This document shows positions 8,386-16,330 of a DNA stretch of 64,000 bases, piece after piece. This DNA comes from JACMRP01 sp047302465 (lineage in GTDB: Bacteria; Bdellovibrionota; Bdellovibrionia; Bdellovibrionales; Bdellovibrionaceae). Below the pieces are notes generated by a model, which saw only the letters and a list, made by a program, of their open reading frames with translations, made no database searches and had not been told where the DNA came from. The position numbers and the translations under genes were made by a program. The stretch covers positions 1,240,001 through 1,304,000 of the forward strand of contig NZ_CP178621.1 in NCBI RefSeq assembly GCF_047302465.1, given 5' to 3'. Numbering within the stretch: the first letter of the stretch is position 1; each line of letters opens with the position of its first letter.

Positions 8386-10802
8386 AGATCGTTGTCCCTT
8401 TCTTGTCTAGATTCCCAAAACTGCGCGATGTCTGCAAGAATGCTTTGTGAAACCAGTTCTTGCGGGCTTTCTTGGAACCATCCTTCAGGCATTGTTTGCG
8501 AGTAGCTATTTTGCAAGAAGCGCGGATCCATCAAAACAATCACGCCTTGATCTTTTTCAGAGCGAATCACACGTCCCGCGGATTGAATGGCTTTGGCCAT
8601 CGCCGGATACACGTATGCATAGTCAAAGGCCTTGTCTTTGCCATAGGTATTTTCGTAGTAAACTCGAATTTGCTCGCGCTCAAAATCAAATGTCGGAAGT
8701 GCGGGGCCTACGACAAACGCGCCAATAAGCATATCACCGGCGTAATCAACACCTTCCGAGAACACTCCGCCTTGAACGCCCAATAGTAAAGTCGGTTTTT
8801 CACCACTGCGAAGTTCTTCCAAATAACCTTTAACCAAAGAAGGTTTCATTTCGCGGCCTTGTTGCAGAATTTGGTATTCTGGTAAGTCCAGCAGAGTGCG
8901 CGTTTTAAATAAAAAATCAAAGCTTGGGAAAAGAACGATATAATTCCCAGGCCGTAGACGGACTACCCGTTGAATGACATCTGCAATTCGCGGCGCACTC
9001 ATTTCGCGATCATTCAATTTCGTAGAAATTTGCGGAATGATCATGATCTTGCGATTTTCAGTTGGGAACGGAGAGCGGAACTCGAAAGTTTTTGTTTTCT
9101 CGCCCAAAAGTCCCATGAGAGTTTGATAGTATTCAAAAGGCTTTAATGTTGCAGAGAAGGCCACGACATTTTGGAACTCTTTATAAGTTTTCTTTAAATG
9201 CTCAGAGGCATCACAACATGTAACCTTGAGCATTTCACCTTGGTAGTTTTTTTGATATGTCTGGAAAAAGGCAGGACCCGAAAACTCAAGAGCTGCCATA
9301 AAATCTGTCCAGGTGTTGTTTAATTTTAAAATCGGATCTTGTGGTTGAACCTCAGCATCGGACTCGAGATATTTTAAAGTAAAATCACGAATGCGTTTTT
9401 CCAGATCCACAAAGGGATCTGGATCAATAGTGATACGGCGCGGGCCACCGACACTATAGGACTGAATCAACTCGATTGCTTCGCGAAGAATCGACAAACC
9501 ACTTTTTGCAAAGCGTGCATCGCTCGAGTTGAGTGAAGCCTCGAGGGCTTGGAGTTGCTCCACCGTTAAGGACGGAGAGAAATAGTCCTGAGCTCGGGAT
9601 GGCAAATTGTGAGCCTCATCAATCACAAGGTTCGGTTTTTCAGATTGTTTAATCAGAGGTTCAGAAAGGCGGCCCAAAAGCCCGCGTGGTGCAAAAACAT
9701 AGTTGTAATCACCAATGACGACATCAGCGCGCTCTATAGCTTCGACGCCCAATTCAAAAGGACAAACCTGATACTCTTCACCAAGACCTTTCAGTCTTCG
9801 GGCACTTAGGCTTTTAATCTTGGCAAGTTTGTTCACCAAGTCGTTATCATAGATTTTTTTATAATAGTCTTTTGCAAATTCGCAGTACTGAGGATTGCAG
9901 AGCACTTCGGATTTAAGACACATTTTGCTTTTTGCATTCAAAGTCAGCCCACGAACTTTGGACCCCAGCTCTTGAAGTTTGTCGATCGCCTCTTCGGCGA
10001 CCTGATGCTGAGAGTTTTTCGGAGTCACATAGACGACTTTTTGACCGCGGGCTAAAGCATCTTTCAAAGACGGGTACAGAACACCAATCGTTTTCCCAAG
10101 TCCTGTGGGTGCTTGGACCATCAATGGGTTTTTCTCGGCCAAGTTCTCGCTGATACAATCTACGAGTTCTTTTTGTCCAAGACGTGGAGACTCGAATGGA
10201 AACTGCAGGGACTCGGCGGTTTTTTGACGCTTCTTAAAAAGCTTTTCGCGGATTTTTGTTTCAACAACGAGCTCATCGAGGCGAAGCTCTAGCCATGCCT
10301 CATAGCCAGTAACATCAAGGTCCACATCCAGATTTAAAGATTTGAAATTTCTTGAAGACACCAAATGCAAACGTAAAAGCGGAACCTCACCAGTTTGTTT
10401 GTAATGAATGTACCCATAAGTGCGAAGTTGCCACACATAAGGGTGATTGGGATCCTTCGAGAGTTTTTGATGAAGATCTTCAAGATCAAACGAGGTTTTA
10501 ATCTCTTCGATCGTAACGGGTGATCCTGGGATGATGCCATCGGCGCGACCGCCGACCATGAACGTATAGGGCGCGCGTTCAAAACCATATCCGAAGCGAA
10601 CTTCAGAAGTATATCCTTCGACTTCACGCGTGCGTTCGCGCTGAACTTTCTGATGAATTTCTTGGCCCGAGAGTGGAGGCGCACCATAGCCTGAGTTGAC
10701 CTCAATGCTGCCAACGCGGGGACAAGGGACGGCGAATTGTCGGGTCTCGATCTGGATTTTTCGCACGGGGCTATTAAATAGCCGGAGGGTTCTGAGGGTC
10801 AA
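8382..10802 (-). CDS. RecB-like nuclease - XPD/DinG-family Fe-S helicase fusion
   Basis: 806 residues. The N-terminal 180 residues carry a Cas4/RecB-type PD-(D/E)XK pattern: His50, Asp88 (GGRADGI), Glu100-x-Lys102 (EEIKT) and QxxxY at Gln125-Tyr129. The rest is a superfamily 2 helicase: Walker A at 231-238 (APTGLGKT), four Cys for an iron-sulfur cluster (295, 302, 307, 347), DEAH at 395-398, AFSATLKPF, and C-terminal QSAGRVIRSEKD. XPD-type enzymes unwind DNA 5' to 3'. The fused nuclease suggests unwinding plus cutting. It is first in a two-gene operon with the GIY-YIG gene (4-base overlap). Confidence 0.9.
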   Translation of the reverse strand: MTLRTLRLFNSPVRKIQIETRQFAVPCPRVGSIEVNSGYGAPPLSGQEIHQKVQRERTREVEGYTSEVRFGYGFERAPYTFMVGGRADGIIPGSPVTIEEIKTSFDLEDLHQKLSKDPNHPYVWQLRTYGYIHYKQTGEVPLLRLHLVSSRNFKSLNLDVDLDVTGYEAWLELRLDELVVETKIREKLFKKRQKTAESLQFPFESPRLGQKELVDCISENLAEKNPLMVQAPTGLGKTIGVLYPSLKDALARGQKVVYVTPKNSQHQVAEEAIDKLQELGSKVRGLTLNAKSKMCLKSEVLCNPQYCEFAKDYYKKIYDNDLVNKLAKIKSLSARRLKGLGEEYQVCPFELGVEAIERADVVIGDYNYVFAPRGLLGRLSEPLIKQSEKPNLVIDEAHNLPSRAQDYFSPSLTVEQLQALEASLNSSDARFAKSGLSILREAIELIQSYSVGGPRRITIDPDPFVDLEKRIRDFTLKYLESDAEVQPQDPILKLNNTWTDFMAALEFSGPAFFQTYQKNYQGEMLKVTCCDASEHLKKTYKEFQNVVAFSATLKPFEYYQTLMGLLGEKTKTFEFRSPFPTENRKIMIIPQISTKLNDREMSAPRIADVIQRVVRLRPGNYIVLFPSFDFLFKTRTLLDLPEYQILQQGREMKPSLVKGYLEELRSGEKPTLLLGVQGGVFSEGVDYAGDMLIGAFVVGPALPTFDFEREQIRVYYENTYGKDKAFDYAYVYPAMAKAIQSAGRVIRSEKDQGVIVLMDPRFLQNSYSQTMPEGWFQESPQELVSQSILADIAQFWESRQERDNDL

Positions 10803-10969
10803 TCCCTAGTGCAGAGAAAACCCCGAATCAACAAGGATTGCTAGAGCTAAATGCCGCTCTCAGTCGCGCTAGGAGCTAATTATTCCGTTTTAAGGATCTT
10901 GCAGCTCATAAAAACGCAAATCTTGTTTGTAGAGTTAGGGTAAGGCCTTTTCAAGAAGGGAGCACAGCT

Positions 10970-11320
10970 ATGATTCGCAGAGAGGACTTACTTAAACAGC
11001 ATAGTCATCCGGTAAAGGTGGGACTCGCAGAGCCGGTGTTGAAAGAATACCTTTCTGCACTGGAAGGTTGGATTTTGCAGGACGATCGGTTGGTGCGAAG
11101 TTTTGAATTTAAAAACTTCTATCAAACCATAGCGTTCGTGAATGCAGCGACATATGTGATTCACCAAGAAGATCACCATCCAGAAATGCTGGTGACCTAC
11201 AATCGGTGCACGATTAAATTCTATACGCATTCGGTGAACGATGGGCGTGGGGGGATTTCCGAGAATGATTTTATCTGTGCCGCGAAGATTAGTTCTTTGG
11301 TCGGGCAAGAATTGCATTAG
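10970..11320 (+). CDS. phhB: Pterin-4-alpha-carbinolamine dehydratase
   Basis: 116 residues, cytoplasmic. It recycles 4a-hydroxytetrahydrobiopterin made by aromatic amino acid hydroxylases. The family signature is complete: EGWILQDDRLVRSFEFKNF, then HQEDHHPEMLVTYN with the paired active-site histidines, then FYTHSV and GISENDFICAAKI. The ATG follows AAGGGAG at seven bases. No hydroxylase gene is in the window, so it may serve a distant phhA or only a moonlighting role. Confidence 0.95.
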   Translation: MIRREDLLKQHSHPVKVGLAEPVLKEYLSALEGWILQDDRLVRSFEFKNFYQTIAFVNAATYVIHQEDHHPEMLVTYNRCTIKFYTHSVNDGRGGISENDFICAAKISSLVGQELH

Positions 11321-11440
11321 GCATTTTCATTTGGCGATCATTCTCAGTTCTTTTTCACGGACGCGAGAGTCTTTCTCAATGTAACTAGGAACGGTTATTA
11401 TTAAGAAGTGGGCGTGAAGTCCGTCGCAAAGGAAGTGCTT

Positions 11441-11623
11441 GTGAGATTTATCAGAATTGTTTCTCAAGACGAATGGACCGATGTTTCTCTGACAGCTAAG
11501 GCTTTAGAGAAATTGAAAATTCTTGTGTGGCAAGATCCTGCCACCAACGACCTTCTGAAAGCCTTTTCGAAAGAGCGCCACATCTGCCCGGTGATTTTGG
11601 CGTGGCGCCTGAGATATCGTTAA
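11441..11623 (+). CDS. Small protein, unknown
   Basis: 60 codons starting at a GTG preceded by AAAGGAAG at five bases; an in-frame GTG at 11408 lacks such a site. The product is soluble, with an N-terminal RFIRIVSQDEWTDV and a C-terminal HICPVILAWRLRYR. Nothing in it matches a family I know. It lies in a 360-base space between the dehydratase and a secreted protein, on the same strand. Coding status rests on the ribosome site and a plausible amino acid mix only. Confidence 0.45.
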   Translation: MRFIRIVSQDEWTDVSLTAKALEKLKILVWQDPATNDLLKAFSKERHICPVILAWRLRYR

Positions 11624-11677
11624 AAACGAAATAAGGCTCTGTTCCGTGTGGCATGTCTCTCGCAGATATGGGTCCGC

Positions 11678-12178
11678 ATGGATTTTAAGTACGTTTTATC
11701 CCATTTTAAGGTGCGAGGGCTTGCCTTGGCTGTCCTTTTGACAACTTTTTCGACAACGGCTGTTGCGGCTACACCGTGCTGGCAAGCCGAGGAAAACCCG
11801 GTGACGAAGGCCCCTTATGAGTCTGCACAAGATTGGGACCATGACCTGGAGTATTGGTCACAAAGAAGACCCGGCAAGGGTAATCCATTATATTTAGTTC
11901 GTGCTTATTCGACCTATCGCTTCGAACAAAAAGCAGCGATGAGCTTTAAAAACGACAAGCAAATTCATTGCTTCTATGGCTGCCGTATTTCTCAGAGAAC
12001 CAATTTTCAGACTGCTCAATATGTGGCGTGGCTCAAAGAAGACCGCGACATTAAAGATTGCAATCTAAAAACTCATTTCGAAATCGCGGATTTTGAAGCC
12101 ACTATAAAAGGGGCCGAGTTCGGAACAAGCACCAAATCCCGTGAAGAGTGTGCTCAGGTCTGCTCGCAGCAGTTTTAA
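11678..12178 (+). CDS. Secreted Cys-containing protein, unknown
   Basis: 166 residues from ATG 11678 with a signal peptide (hydrophobic LALAVLLTTFSTTAVAA, cut before TPCWQ). The mature part has seven Cys, suggesting disulfides in the periplasm or outside the cell, and short motifs YSTYRFEQ and HCFYGCRIS. An upstream GTG at 11648 would add ten residues; neither start has a good ribosome site. No family recognised. Convergent with the NlpC/P60-like gene, 22 bases away. Confidence 0.65.
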   Translation: MDFKYVLSHFKVRGLALAVLLTTFSTTAVAATPCWQAEENPVTKAPYESAQDWDHDLEYWSQRRPGKGNPLYLVRAYSTYRFEQKAAMSFKNDKQIHCFYGCRISQRTNFQTAQYVAWLKEDRDIKDCNLKTHFEIADFEATIKGAEFGTSTKSREECAQVCSQQF

Positions 12179-12200
12179 TCTGAGCACTTAAGGTTATATT

Positions 12201-13322
12201 TTATAATTCTGTGAAGCGCTTCATGTATTTCTGATCACCAGTCAAGTAGCCGCGACCGGTTTTAGAATCAATCTTTAGTTTTAAATAACCTATTTCAGTG
12301 AAGACGACATCACAGCCTCCGCCAAAGCGGACTTCGCAGCCGACGGTCACGTTGTCGACAGGAAGCTCAGGGTTTACGTTCAAAAGGATCTTCTTCACAT
12401 TTTCAGAAAGCTCGGCTGGTGTATCGGTAGGAATAGGGTCTTTCCGTGAACCAAAACGACGATATTCAGTTTTTGCTTTGCCTTCAAAGAGTGTTTTGTA
12501 TTTTCCATGGACATCTGCACGCACCGACAAACGATAGGCATCGTTATCAGTGGTATCTGTCTTTTCAAAAACAAGGTTTTTGCCAAGAATGATCGCCGTG
12601 TGCTGAAGCATGTTGGATTCAGAGATAGTCAGGACATCCCATATGCGAACAGAACGGGTTTTTACTTTTGAGCTGTGCTCTGGAGCCTTAAAGATATCAT
12701 CAGCAGTCCAACGTGCTGGCCATGAAAGAGTGAAAGTACTCTCAGGGCGTGGGGTACGCAGGGATTTTAGAACCTCCATCGTAGTGCCCCAGCAGTTTGT
12801 AAAAAAGCTGATTCCACTTTTTTGGAGGGCCCACAAATCCATTGCGTCTGGATCTTTTTCGTCCCATTCGAGTTCTATAAGCCTAGAGGTGTCGTAATAT
12901 TCGGCAGTAAATGTTTTATTCACAACTGCTTGAATCGCTGGTGGCAAGAAATCAATCAGGTCATAAGATCTGTTTTGATCATAAGGAACTTGGCTATACC
13001 CTCCATAAAGAGCTTTAAGCTTTGAGAACTGGTCGGCAGTGATGCGGCCGATAGTGATTTGCAAAATGTATTGGTCTTCTTTGTAAGAGAGCTTCTGAAG
13101 GCGAGCCGGAGTGATTTTAAGCACCGTAGGCTGAATGCCTAAATCTACGATCTCGGGAACAACATCCTTGGCATTGAGTTGAATTCCAGCTTGGGCGAGG
13201 TTCCGAATGACTAAGTTTTGATCAGAGAACACCTTCTCTGTCGCAAGCGATAGAGCCGGATTCGCCAGAACCATTAGGACAGCCATCGACGCAGAAAAAA
13301 TGCTCAATTTATTGGGGGACAT
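12201..13322 (-). CDS. Secreted NlpC/P60-like cysteine hydrolase candidate
   Basis: 373 residues. ATG 13322 is chosen because GGAGG lies five bases upstream. A signal peptide ends near residue 27 (NPALSLA). Residues 30-165 form an uncharacterised region. From about 172 the segment FFTNCWGTTMEVL (Cys177) and later NMLQHTAIILGKNLVFEKT (His241) fits the Cys then His-x-x-[hydrophobic] layout of NlpC/P60 papain-like hydrolases, which cut peptidoglycan peptides or lipid/amide bonds. The third catalytic residue is not obvious. An inactive or divergent member is possible. In a predator it could act on peptidoglycan; that is inference. Confidence 0.55.
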   Translation of the reverse strand: MSPNKLSIFSASMAVLMVLANPALSLATEKVFSDQNLVIRNLAQAGIQLNAKDVVPEIVDLGIQPTVLKITPARLQKLSYKEDQYILQITIGRITADQFSKLKALYGGYSQVPYDQNRSYDLIDFLPPAIQAVVNKTFTAEYYDTSRLIELEWDEKDPDAMDLWALQKSGISFFTNCWGTTMEVLKSLRTPRPESTFTLSWPARWTADDIFKAPEHSSKVKTRSVRIWDVLTISESNMLQHTAIILGKNLVFEKTDTTDNDAYRLSVRADVHGKYKTLFEGKAKTEYRRFGSRKDPIPTDTPAELSENVKKILLNVNPELPVDNVTVGCEVRFGGGCDVVFTEIGYLKLKIDSKTGRGYLTGDQKYMKRFTEL

Positions 13323-13369
13323 GCAAACCTCCGTGCCTGAGTGAGGAGGTAGCAAGGTAGGTGCCAGGA

Positions 13370-13885
13370 TTACTGTTTTTCTTTTACTTGCTCTTCGAGC
13401 TCGCTGACTCGTTGTTGCAGGCGAAAAATCTCTTGCTGAAGATCGCGCATTTGCGTCTTTAGATCATCTTGTTTTTCAGAGCTGACTGTGCGTGAAGCAA
13501 TGATGTCTTCTGGAGAATTGCTTCCAAAAAGTCCTTCACCAAGTTCGGCGCGTTTCTTATTGTAAGCTTCGAGGGCCGCAATATCTTTTTCATCGTTATC
13601 AACACTTCCGCTGTTATCAACAACGACGGCAGGAACACTAAGCGGTTCCTTGGACATCTTCGACATCGCTTGCAGATTATTAAATGCACGGCTGAGTTTG
13701 CTAAAGTCTGGTGGGAAGCCACCGGTGACAATCGAAAAGAAAATAACGAACATCACGCCACTAAAAAAGAGGCTACGAACGAAGGCGCCAAGAATTTTTC
13801 CAAGAACTTCAGTTGGTCTGTTCACACTGAAGATATCGGAGAAAGCAGGACCCTTGTTAACGCGTGTGTTGGGATTCTGGCTCAT
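13370..13885 (-). CDS. Membrane-anchored coiled-coil protein, unknown
   Basis: 171 residues: a short cytoplasmic N-terminus, one membrane helix (about 33-53, ILGAFVRSLFFSGVMFVIFF), a linker, and a C-terminal coiled coil (about 133-171) rich in Gln, Leu and Glu in heptads. Such proteins often assemble at the envelope, but no family is recognised. It is upstream of the NlpC/P60-like gene on the same strand with 47 bases between them. A nine-codon leader ORF starting near 13911 ends in ATGA across this start, so weak coupling is possible. Confidence 0.65.
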   Translation of the reverse strand: MSQNPNTRVNKGPAFSDIFSVNRPTEVLGKILGAFVRSLFFSGVMFVIFFSIVTGGFPPDFSKLSRAFNNLQAMSKMSKEPLSVPAVVVDNSGSVDNDEKDIAALEAYNKKRAELGEGLFGSNSPEDIIASRTVSSEKQDDLKTQMRDLQQEIFRLQQRVSELEEQVKEKQ

Positions 13886-13923
13886 GGTCCCGAGAGAAAG
13901 TGAATTTTCATAGGAGAAACTAA

Positions 13924-14046
13924 ATGGATTTTGGTCGTGTCGATAATTTAGACACTCGACGACCTTTCTTTTTTAAGTGTCAAAAACTCGCGGATGCTCC
14001 CACAGAAACTTCGCAGTGTTCTTTGGGAACGCGTCTTAGTTTGTGA
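13924..14046 (+). CDS. Candidate 40-residue small protein
   Basis: ATG at 13924 is preceded by AGGAGA at six bases, the best ribosome site in this gap. The 40-codon frame (MDFGRVDNLDTRRPFFFK and onward) carries two Cys (19 and 32) and ends in TGA at 14046. Its early coding region contains a hairpin followed by a T-tract at 13933-13974, so the same bases could also end a transcript. No known family. Confidence 0.4.
   Translation: MDFGRVDNLDTRRPFFFKCQKLADAPTETSQCSLGTRLSL
13933..13974 (+). terminator. Hairpin plus T-tract inside candidate small ORF
   Basis: GGTC+GTGTC (13933-13941) pairs with GACAC (13951-13955) and GACC (13961-13964) around a nine-base loop, with a five-base bulge on the 3' side. 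TTTCTTTTTT follows. It has the form of an intrinsic terminator on the plus strand, yet no plus-strand gene ends just before it. Confidence 0.4.
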
Positions 14047-14134
14047 TGAATCTCAAAATTTTCTCGTCAACGTCCGCAGTCCTCATTAATCTGAAAGCCT
14101 ATCTGATTGATCAGAATCTGCGAGGGGGCAGGCT

Positions 14135-15475
14135 ATGAATTTACGAGGACATTTAGTTACGGCATCCGTGGTAATGCTTTTTTCATCTACGACATTAGCT
14201 ATTACAATCGGTAAACCAGTTGCTAATAAAAGTTTTGATAAAAACAATCTTACAATTGAAGTAAGCGGATCCTGCAGGGCAGGCAAGCATGTGAAGGTCG
14301 ACGCGACGGACAGTGCAAGCAAAAGTACATCCCAAGTTTGGGTGATGTGCGAGGCCTGGGGTTATTCAGCGCCTTTGATTATCGCGTCGCTAGCGGATGG
14401 AAATATTCGTGTGCGTGCATTGCAAGTTCATCGCGGTAAAAACGAAGTGGCAAATGTGATCATTAGTAAGACTGCATCGGCCGTTGTGCCGACGCCAACA
14501 CCGATCCCGTTACCAACGGTAATACCGGTGGTAATGCCGGCTCCGACACCAAAACCGACGGCGACACCAACTCCGGCTCCTGCGACTGGTAAAATGCTTT
14601 GGGGGGTTAACGGTCATGATATTCGTGCAGTTTATCCTCTGAGTCAGTCAGCAGCGGTTTTCAAAATGTTGTCTGAGAAGAACTTGCGCACTTATCGAGT
14701 CGACGTGACCCATACGAATACGATTATTTTGGATACGCTGATTCCGCTTTCAAAGCAGTACAACATCAAGCTTCGCCCGATGTTCTATCCAATGACGAAA
14801 GATCAAGCTTATGCCATCGGTAAGAAGTACGGCCGCGACCTTGAGATCGTTGAAATCGGTAACGAGCAAAACCTGGAAGGAAAAACGGGAGCTCAGAATC
14901 GTATCAACGCGATGATTGAAACTTATAAGGGCCTAAAACAAGCTGAAGCAGAGCTTGGTATTAAGATCAAAATTTCAATCAACGTGACAAACTGTAACAC
15001 CGACGACTTGGGCGGTCGGTGCGGTGGCGATAAGAATGGTGATATGTGGTTCGTTGATATGGCGAAAGCCTCTGGCTTTAACTTCGACGTTATCACGTAC
15101 CACTACTATCCTTGGTACGGTAACAAAGGGTATTGGTTCGACATGTATCTTGGGCAGATGCGTGCGATGGCAACCAAGTATAAGGTTCCTATCTACTTCA
15201 ACGAAACAAGCTGTGCGGAAGTTTACCGTGGTAATAAAGACGGTGGTTTCCCAGGCGACAAGGGCTGTTACGATAGTATGAATGACCTCTTTATAGAGTT
15301 AACAACGAAGTACTCTGACATTGTTCAAGAGATCAATATGTATGAGCTCTTCAACGAGCCTTATCAGGCGAACCTAGAGCCGGTCTATGAGTCTGAAGCA
15401 AACTTCGGATTGATGTATGACATCAATCGTCCGAAGCAGCTCTTGCAGCTTTTGGTAAACTGGGCAAATAAGTAA
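14135..15475 (+). CDS. Secreted glycoside hydrolase, TIM-barrel clan GH-A type
   Basis: 446 residues. A signal peptide (about 1-22) is followed by a small beta domain (25-112), a Pro/Thr-rich linker (118-150) and a catalytic barrel (153-446). In the barrel Glu244 in EIGNEQN fits the clan GH-A acid/base (Asn-Glu), TYHYYP sits at 321-326, and Glu357 in IYFNETSC fits the nucleophile. The exact family (GH39, GH53, GH128 or similar) cannot be told. The ATG follows a GGGGG site. An intrinsic terminator lies 24 bases after the stop, so it is likely a single-gene unit. Substrate is unknown; extracellular polysaccharide is likely. Confidence 0.8.
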   Translation: MNLRGHLVTASVVMLFSSTTLAITIGKPVANKSFDKNNLTIEVSGSCRAGKHVKVDATDSASKSTSQVWVMCEAWGYSAPLIIASLADGNIRVRALQVHRGKNEVANVIISKTASAVVPTPTPIPLPTVIPVVMPAPTPKPTATPTPAPATGKMLWGVNGHDIRAVYPLSQSAAVFKMLSEKNLRTYRVDVTHTNTIILDTLIPLSKQYNIKLRPMFYPMTKDQAYAIGKKYGRDLEIVEIGNEQNLEGKTGAQNRINAMIETYKGLKQAEAELGIKIKISINVTNCNTDDLGGRCGGDKNGDMWFVDMAKASGFNFDVITYHYYPWYGNKGYWFDMYLGQMRAMATKYKVPIYFNETSCAEVYRGNKDGGFPGDKGCYDSMNDLFIELTTKYSDIVQEINMYELFNEPYQANLEPVYESEANFGLMYDINRPKQLLQLLVNWANK

Positions 15476-15498
15476 AGTAATTCACAACTAAGTACTAA

Positions 15499-15530
15499 GA
15501 AGCCACCCTGAGGGGTGGCTTCCTTATTTT
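15499..15530 (+). terminator. Intrinsic terminator after glycoside hydrolase
   Basis: Ten-base stem GAAGCCACCC / GGGTGGCTTC (15499-15508 with 15513-15522), four-base loop TGAG, then CTTATTTT. Confidence 0.85.
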
Positions 15531-15634
15531 CACACTCTGTTGCTTCACAAAAAATCTTTGAACTTCATTAGACGTTTCATAGACGATTTGTTTTGTTCTT
15601 TTGAGTTCCCGAAAAAAGGCGTAGGGAATGGATT

Positions 15635-16183
15635 ATGAGAATCCTAAAACGCTTCGTATTTATTCTTTTCGCCGGGGGCCTTTGCGCGGGCATTGCCTTT
15701 AAAATTTTGTGGGTCCAAGTGGATCCCAACAAAGCATCGACTGTGATATCGGCCATTCACCAACGTGGGGCAAATTGGATACTGACGGATTCTTGGAAAG
15801 ATCCCAAATCCTGGGAACAGATTTTAAAAAATATCGAAACTGGGCTGCCCGAGTGGATCGAAGTTTACAGTCTTCTTGCGCCAGAAACAAAGGGCAAGGG
15901 TGAGAAAGAAATAATTGCGGCGGTATCGAAAGCTCTTCTGAAAAATCCAGACTTGGTTTTAAAAACGATTGCCAGCGAAAGTAGCCCCTTTGGGATCGAG
16001 AAGATCTGTGGGCGGCTGAGCGATGACGAGTTGGAGTTTCTGGATGAAGGCGTCGACGCATTAAAAGCTCAAATGGCTAGTGTCAACCGCGTGGCGGAAC
16101 CAGAACTGCTGTCTGCAAAAGAAAAATGCTTGGGCCAGATTCGTTATGTTTTAGCCCGAGAAATTTTCCGCGAGGACGAATAA
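15635..16183 (+). CDS. Membrane-anchored or exported protein, unknown
   Basis: 182 residues with an N-terminal hydrophobic helix (about 7-28, FVFILFAGGLCAGIAF) that may be an anchor or an uncleaved signal, then a charged, mostly helical domain with two Cys. No motif recognised. It begins after the glycosidase terminator, and a perfect inverted repeat follows its stop, so it is probably a separate unit. Confidence 0.65.
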   Translation: MRILKRFVFILFAGGLCAGIAFKILWVQVDPNKASTVISAIHQRGANWILTDSWKDPKSWEQILKNIETGLPEWIEVYSLLAPETKGKGEKEIIAAVSKALLKNPDLVLKTIASESSPFGIEKICGRLSDDELEFLDEGVDALKAQMASVNRVAEPELLSAKEKCLGQIRYVLAREIFREDE

Positions 16184-16199
16184 GCAGTTCAATCTATGG

Positions 16200-16222
16200 T
16201 GTGGTGACCGTTGGTCACCACA
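16200..16222. terminator. Perfect inverted repeat, possible terminator or operator
   Basis: TGTGGTGACC (16200-16209), loop GTT, GGTCACCACA (16213-16222): a perfect ten-base stem 17 bases after a stop codon. There is no T-tract, so Rho-independent ending is doubtful; a regulator site for the gene at 16331 is an alternative. Confidence 0.45.
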
Positions 16223-16330
16223 AACTTGCGTAATTCCGTAACAGATCTGGCTAAATAGATTTTGCTCGTCTATAAAAAATCCGACGTTAAGGCCTCGTTA
16301 GCAGAGAGCCAGTAAGACTTCGGAGATTTT

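Noticed and set aside
14473..14585. Short tandem DNA repeat
   Set aside because: The CCG/ACN pattern is simply codon use for the Pro/Thr linker of the glycosidase, not an independent repeat element.
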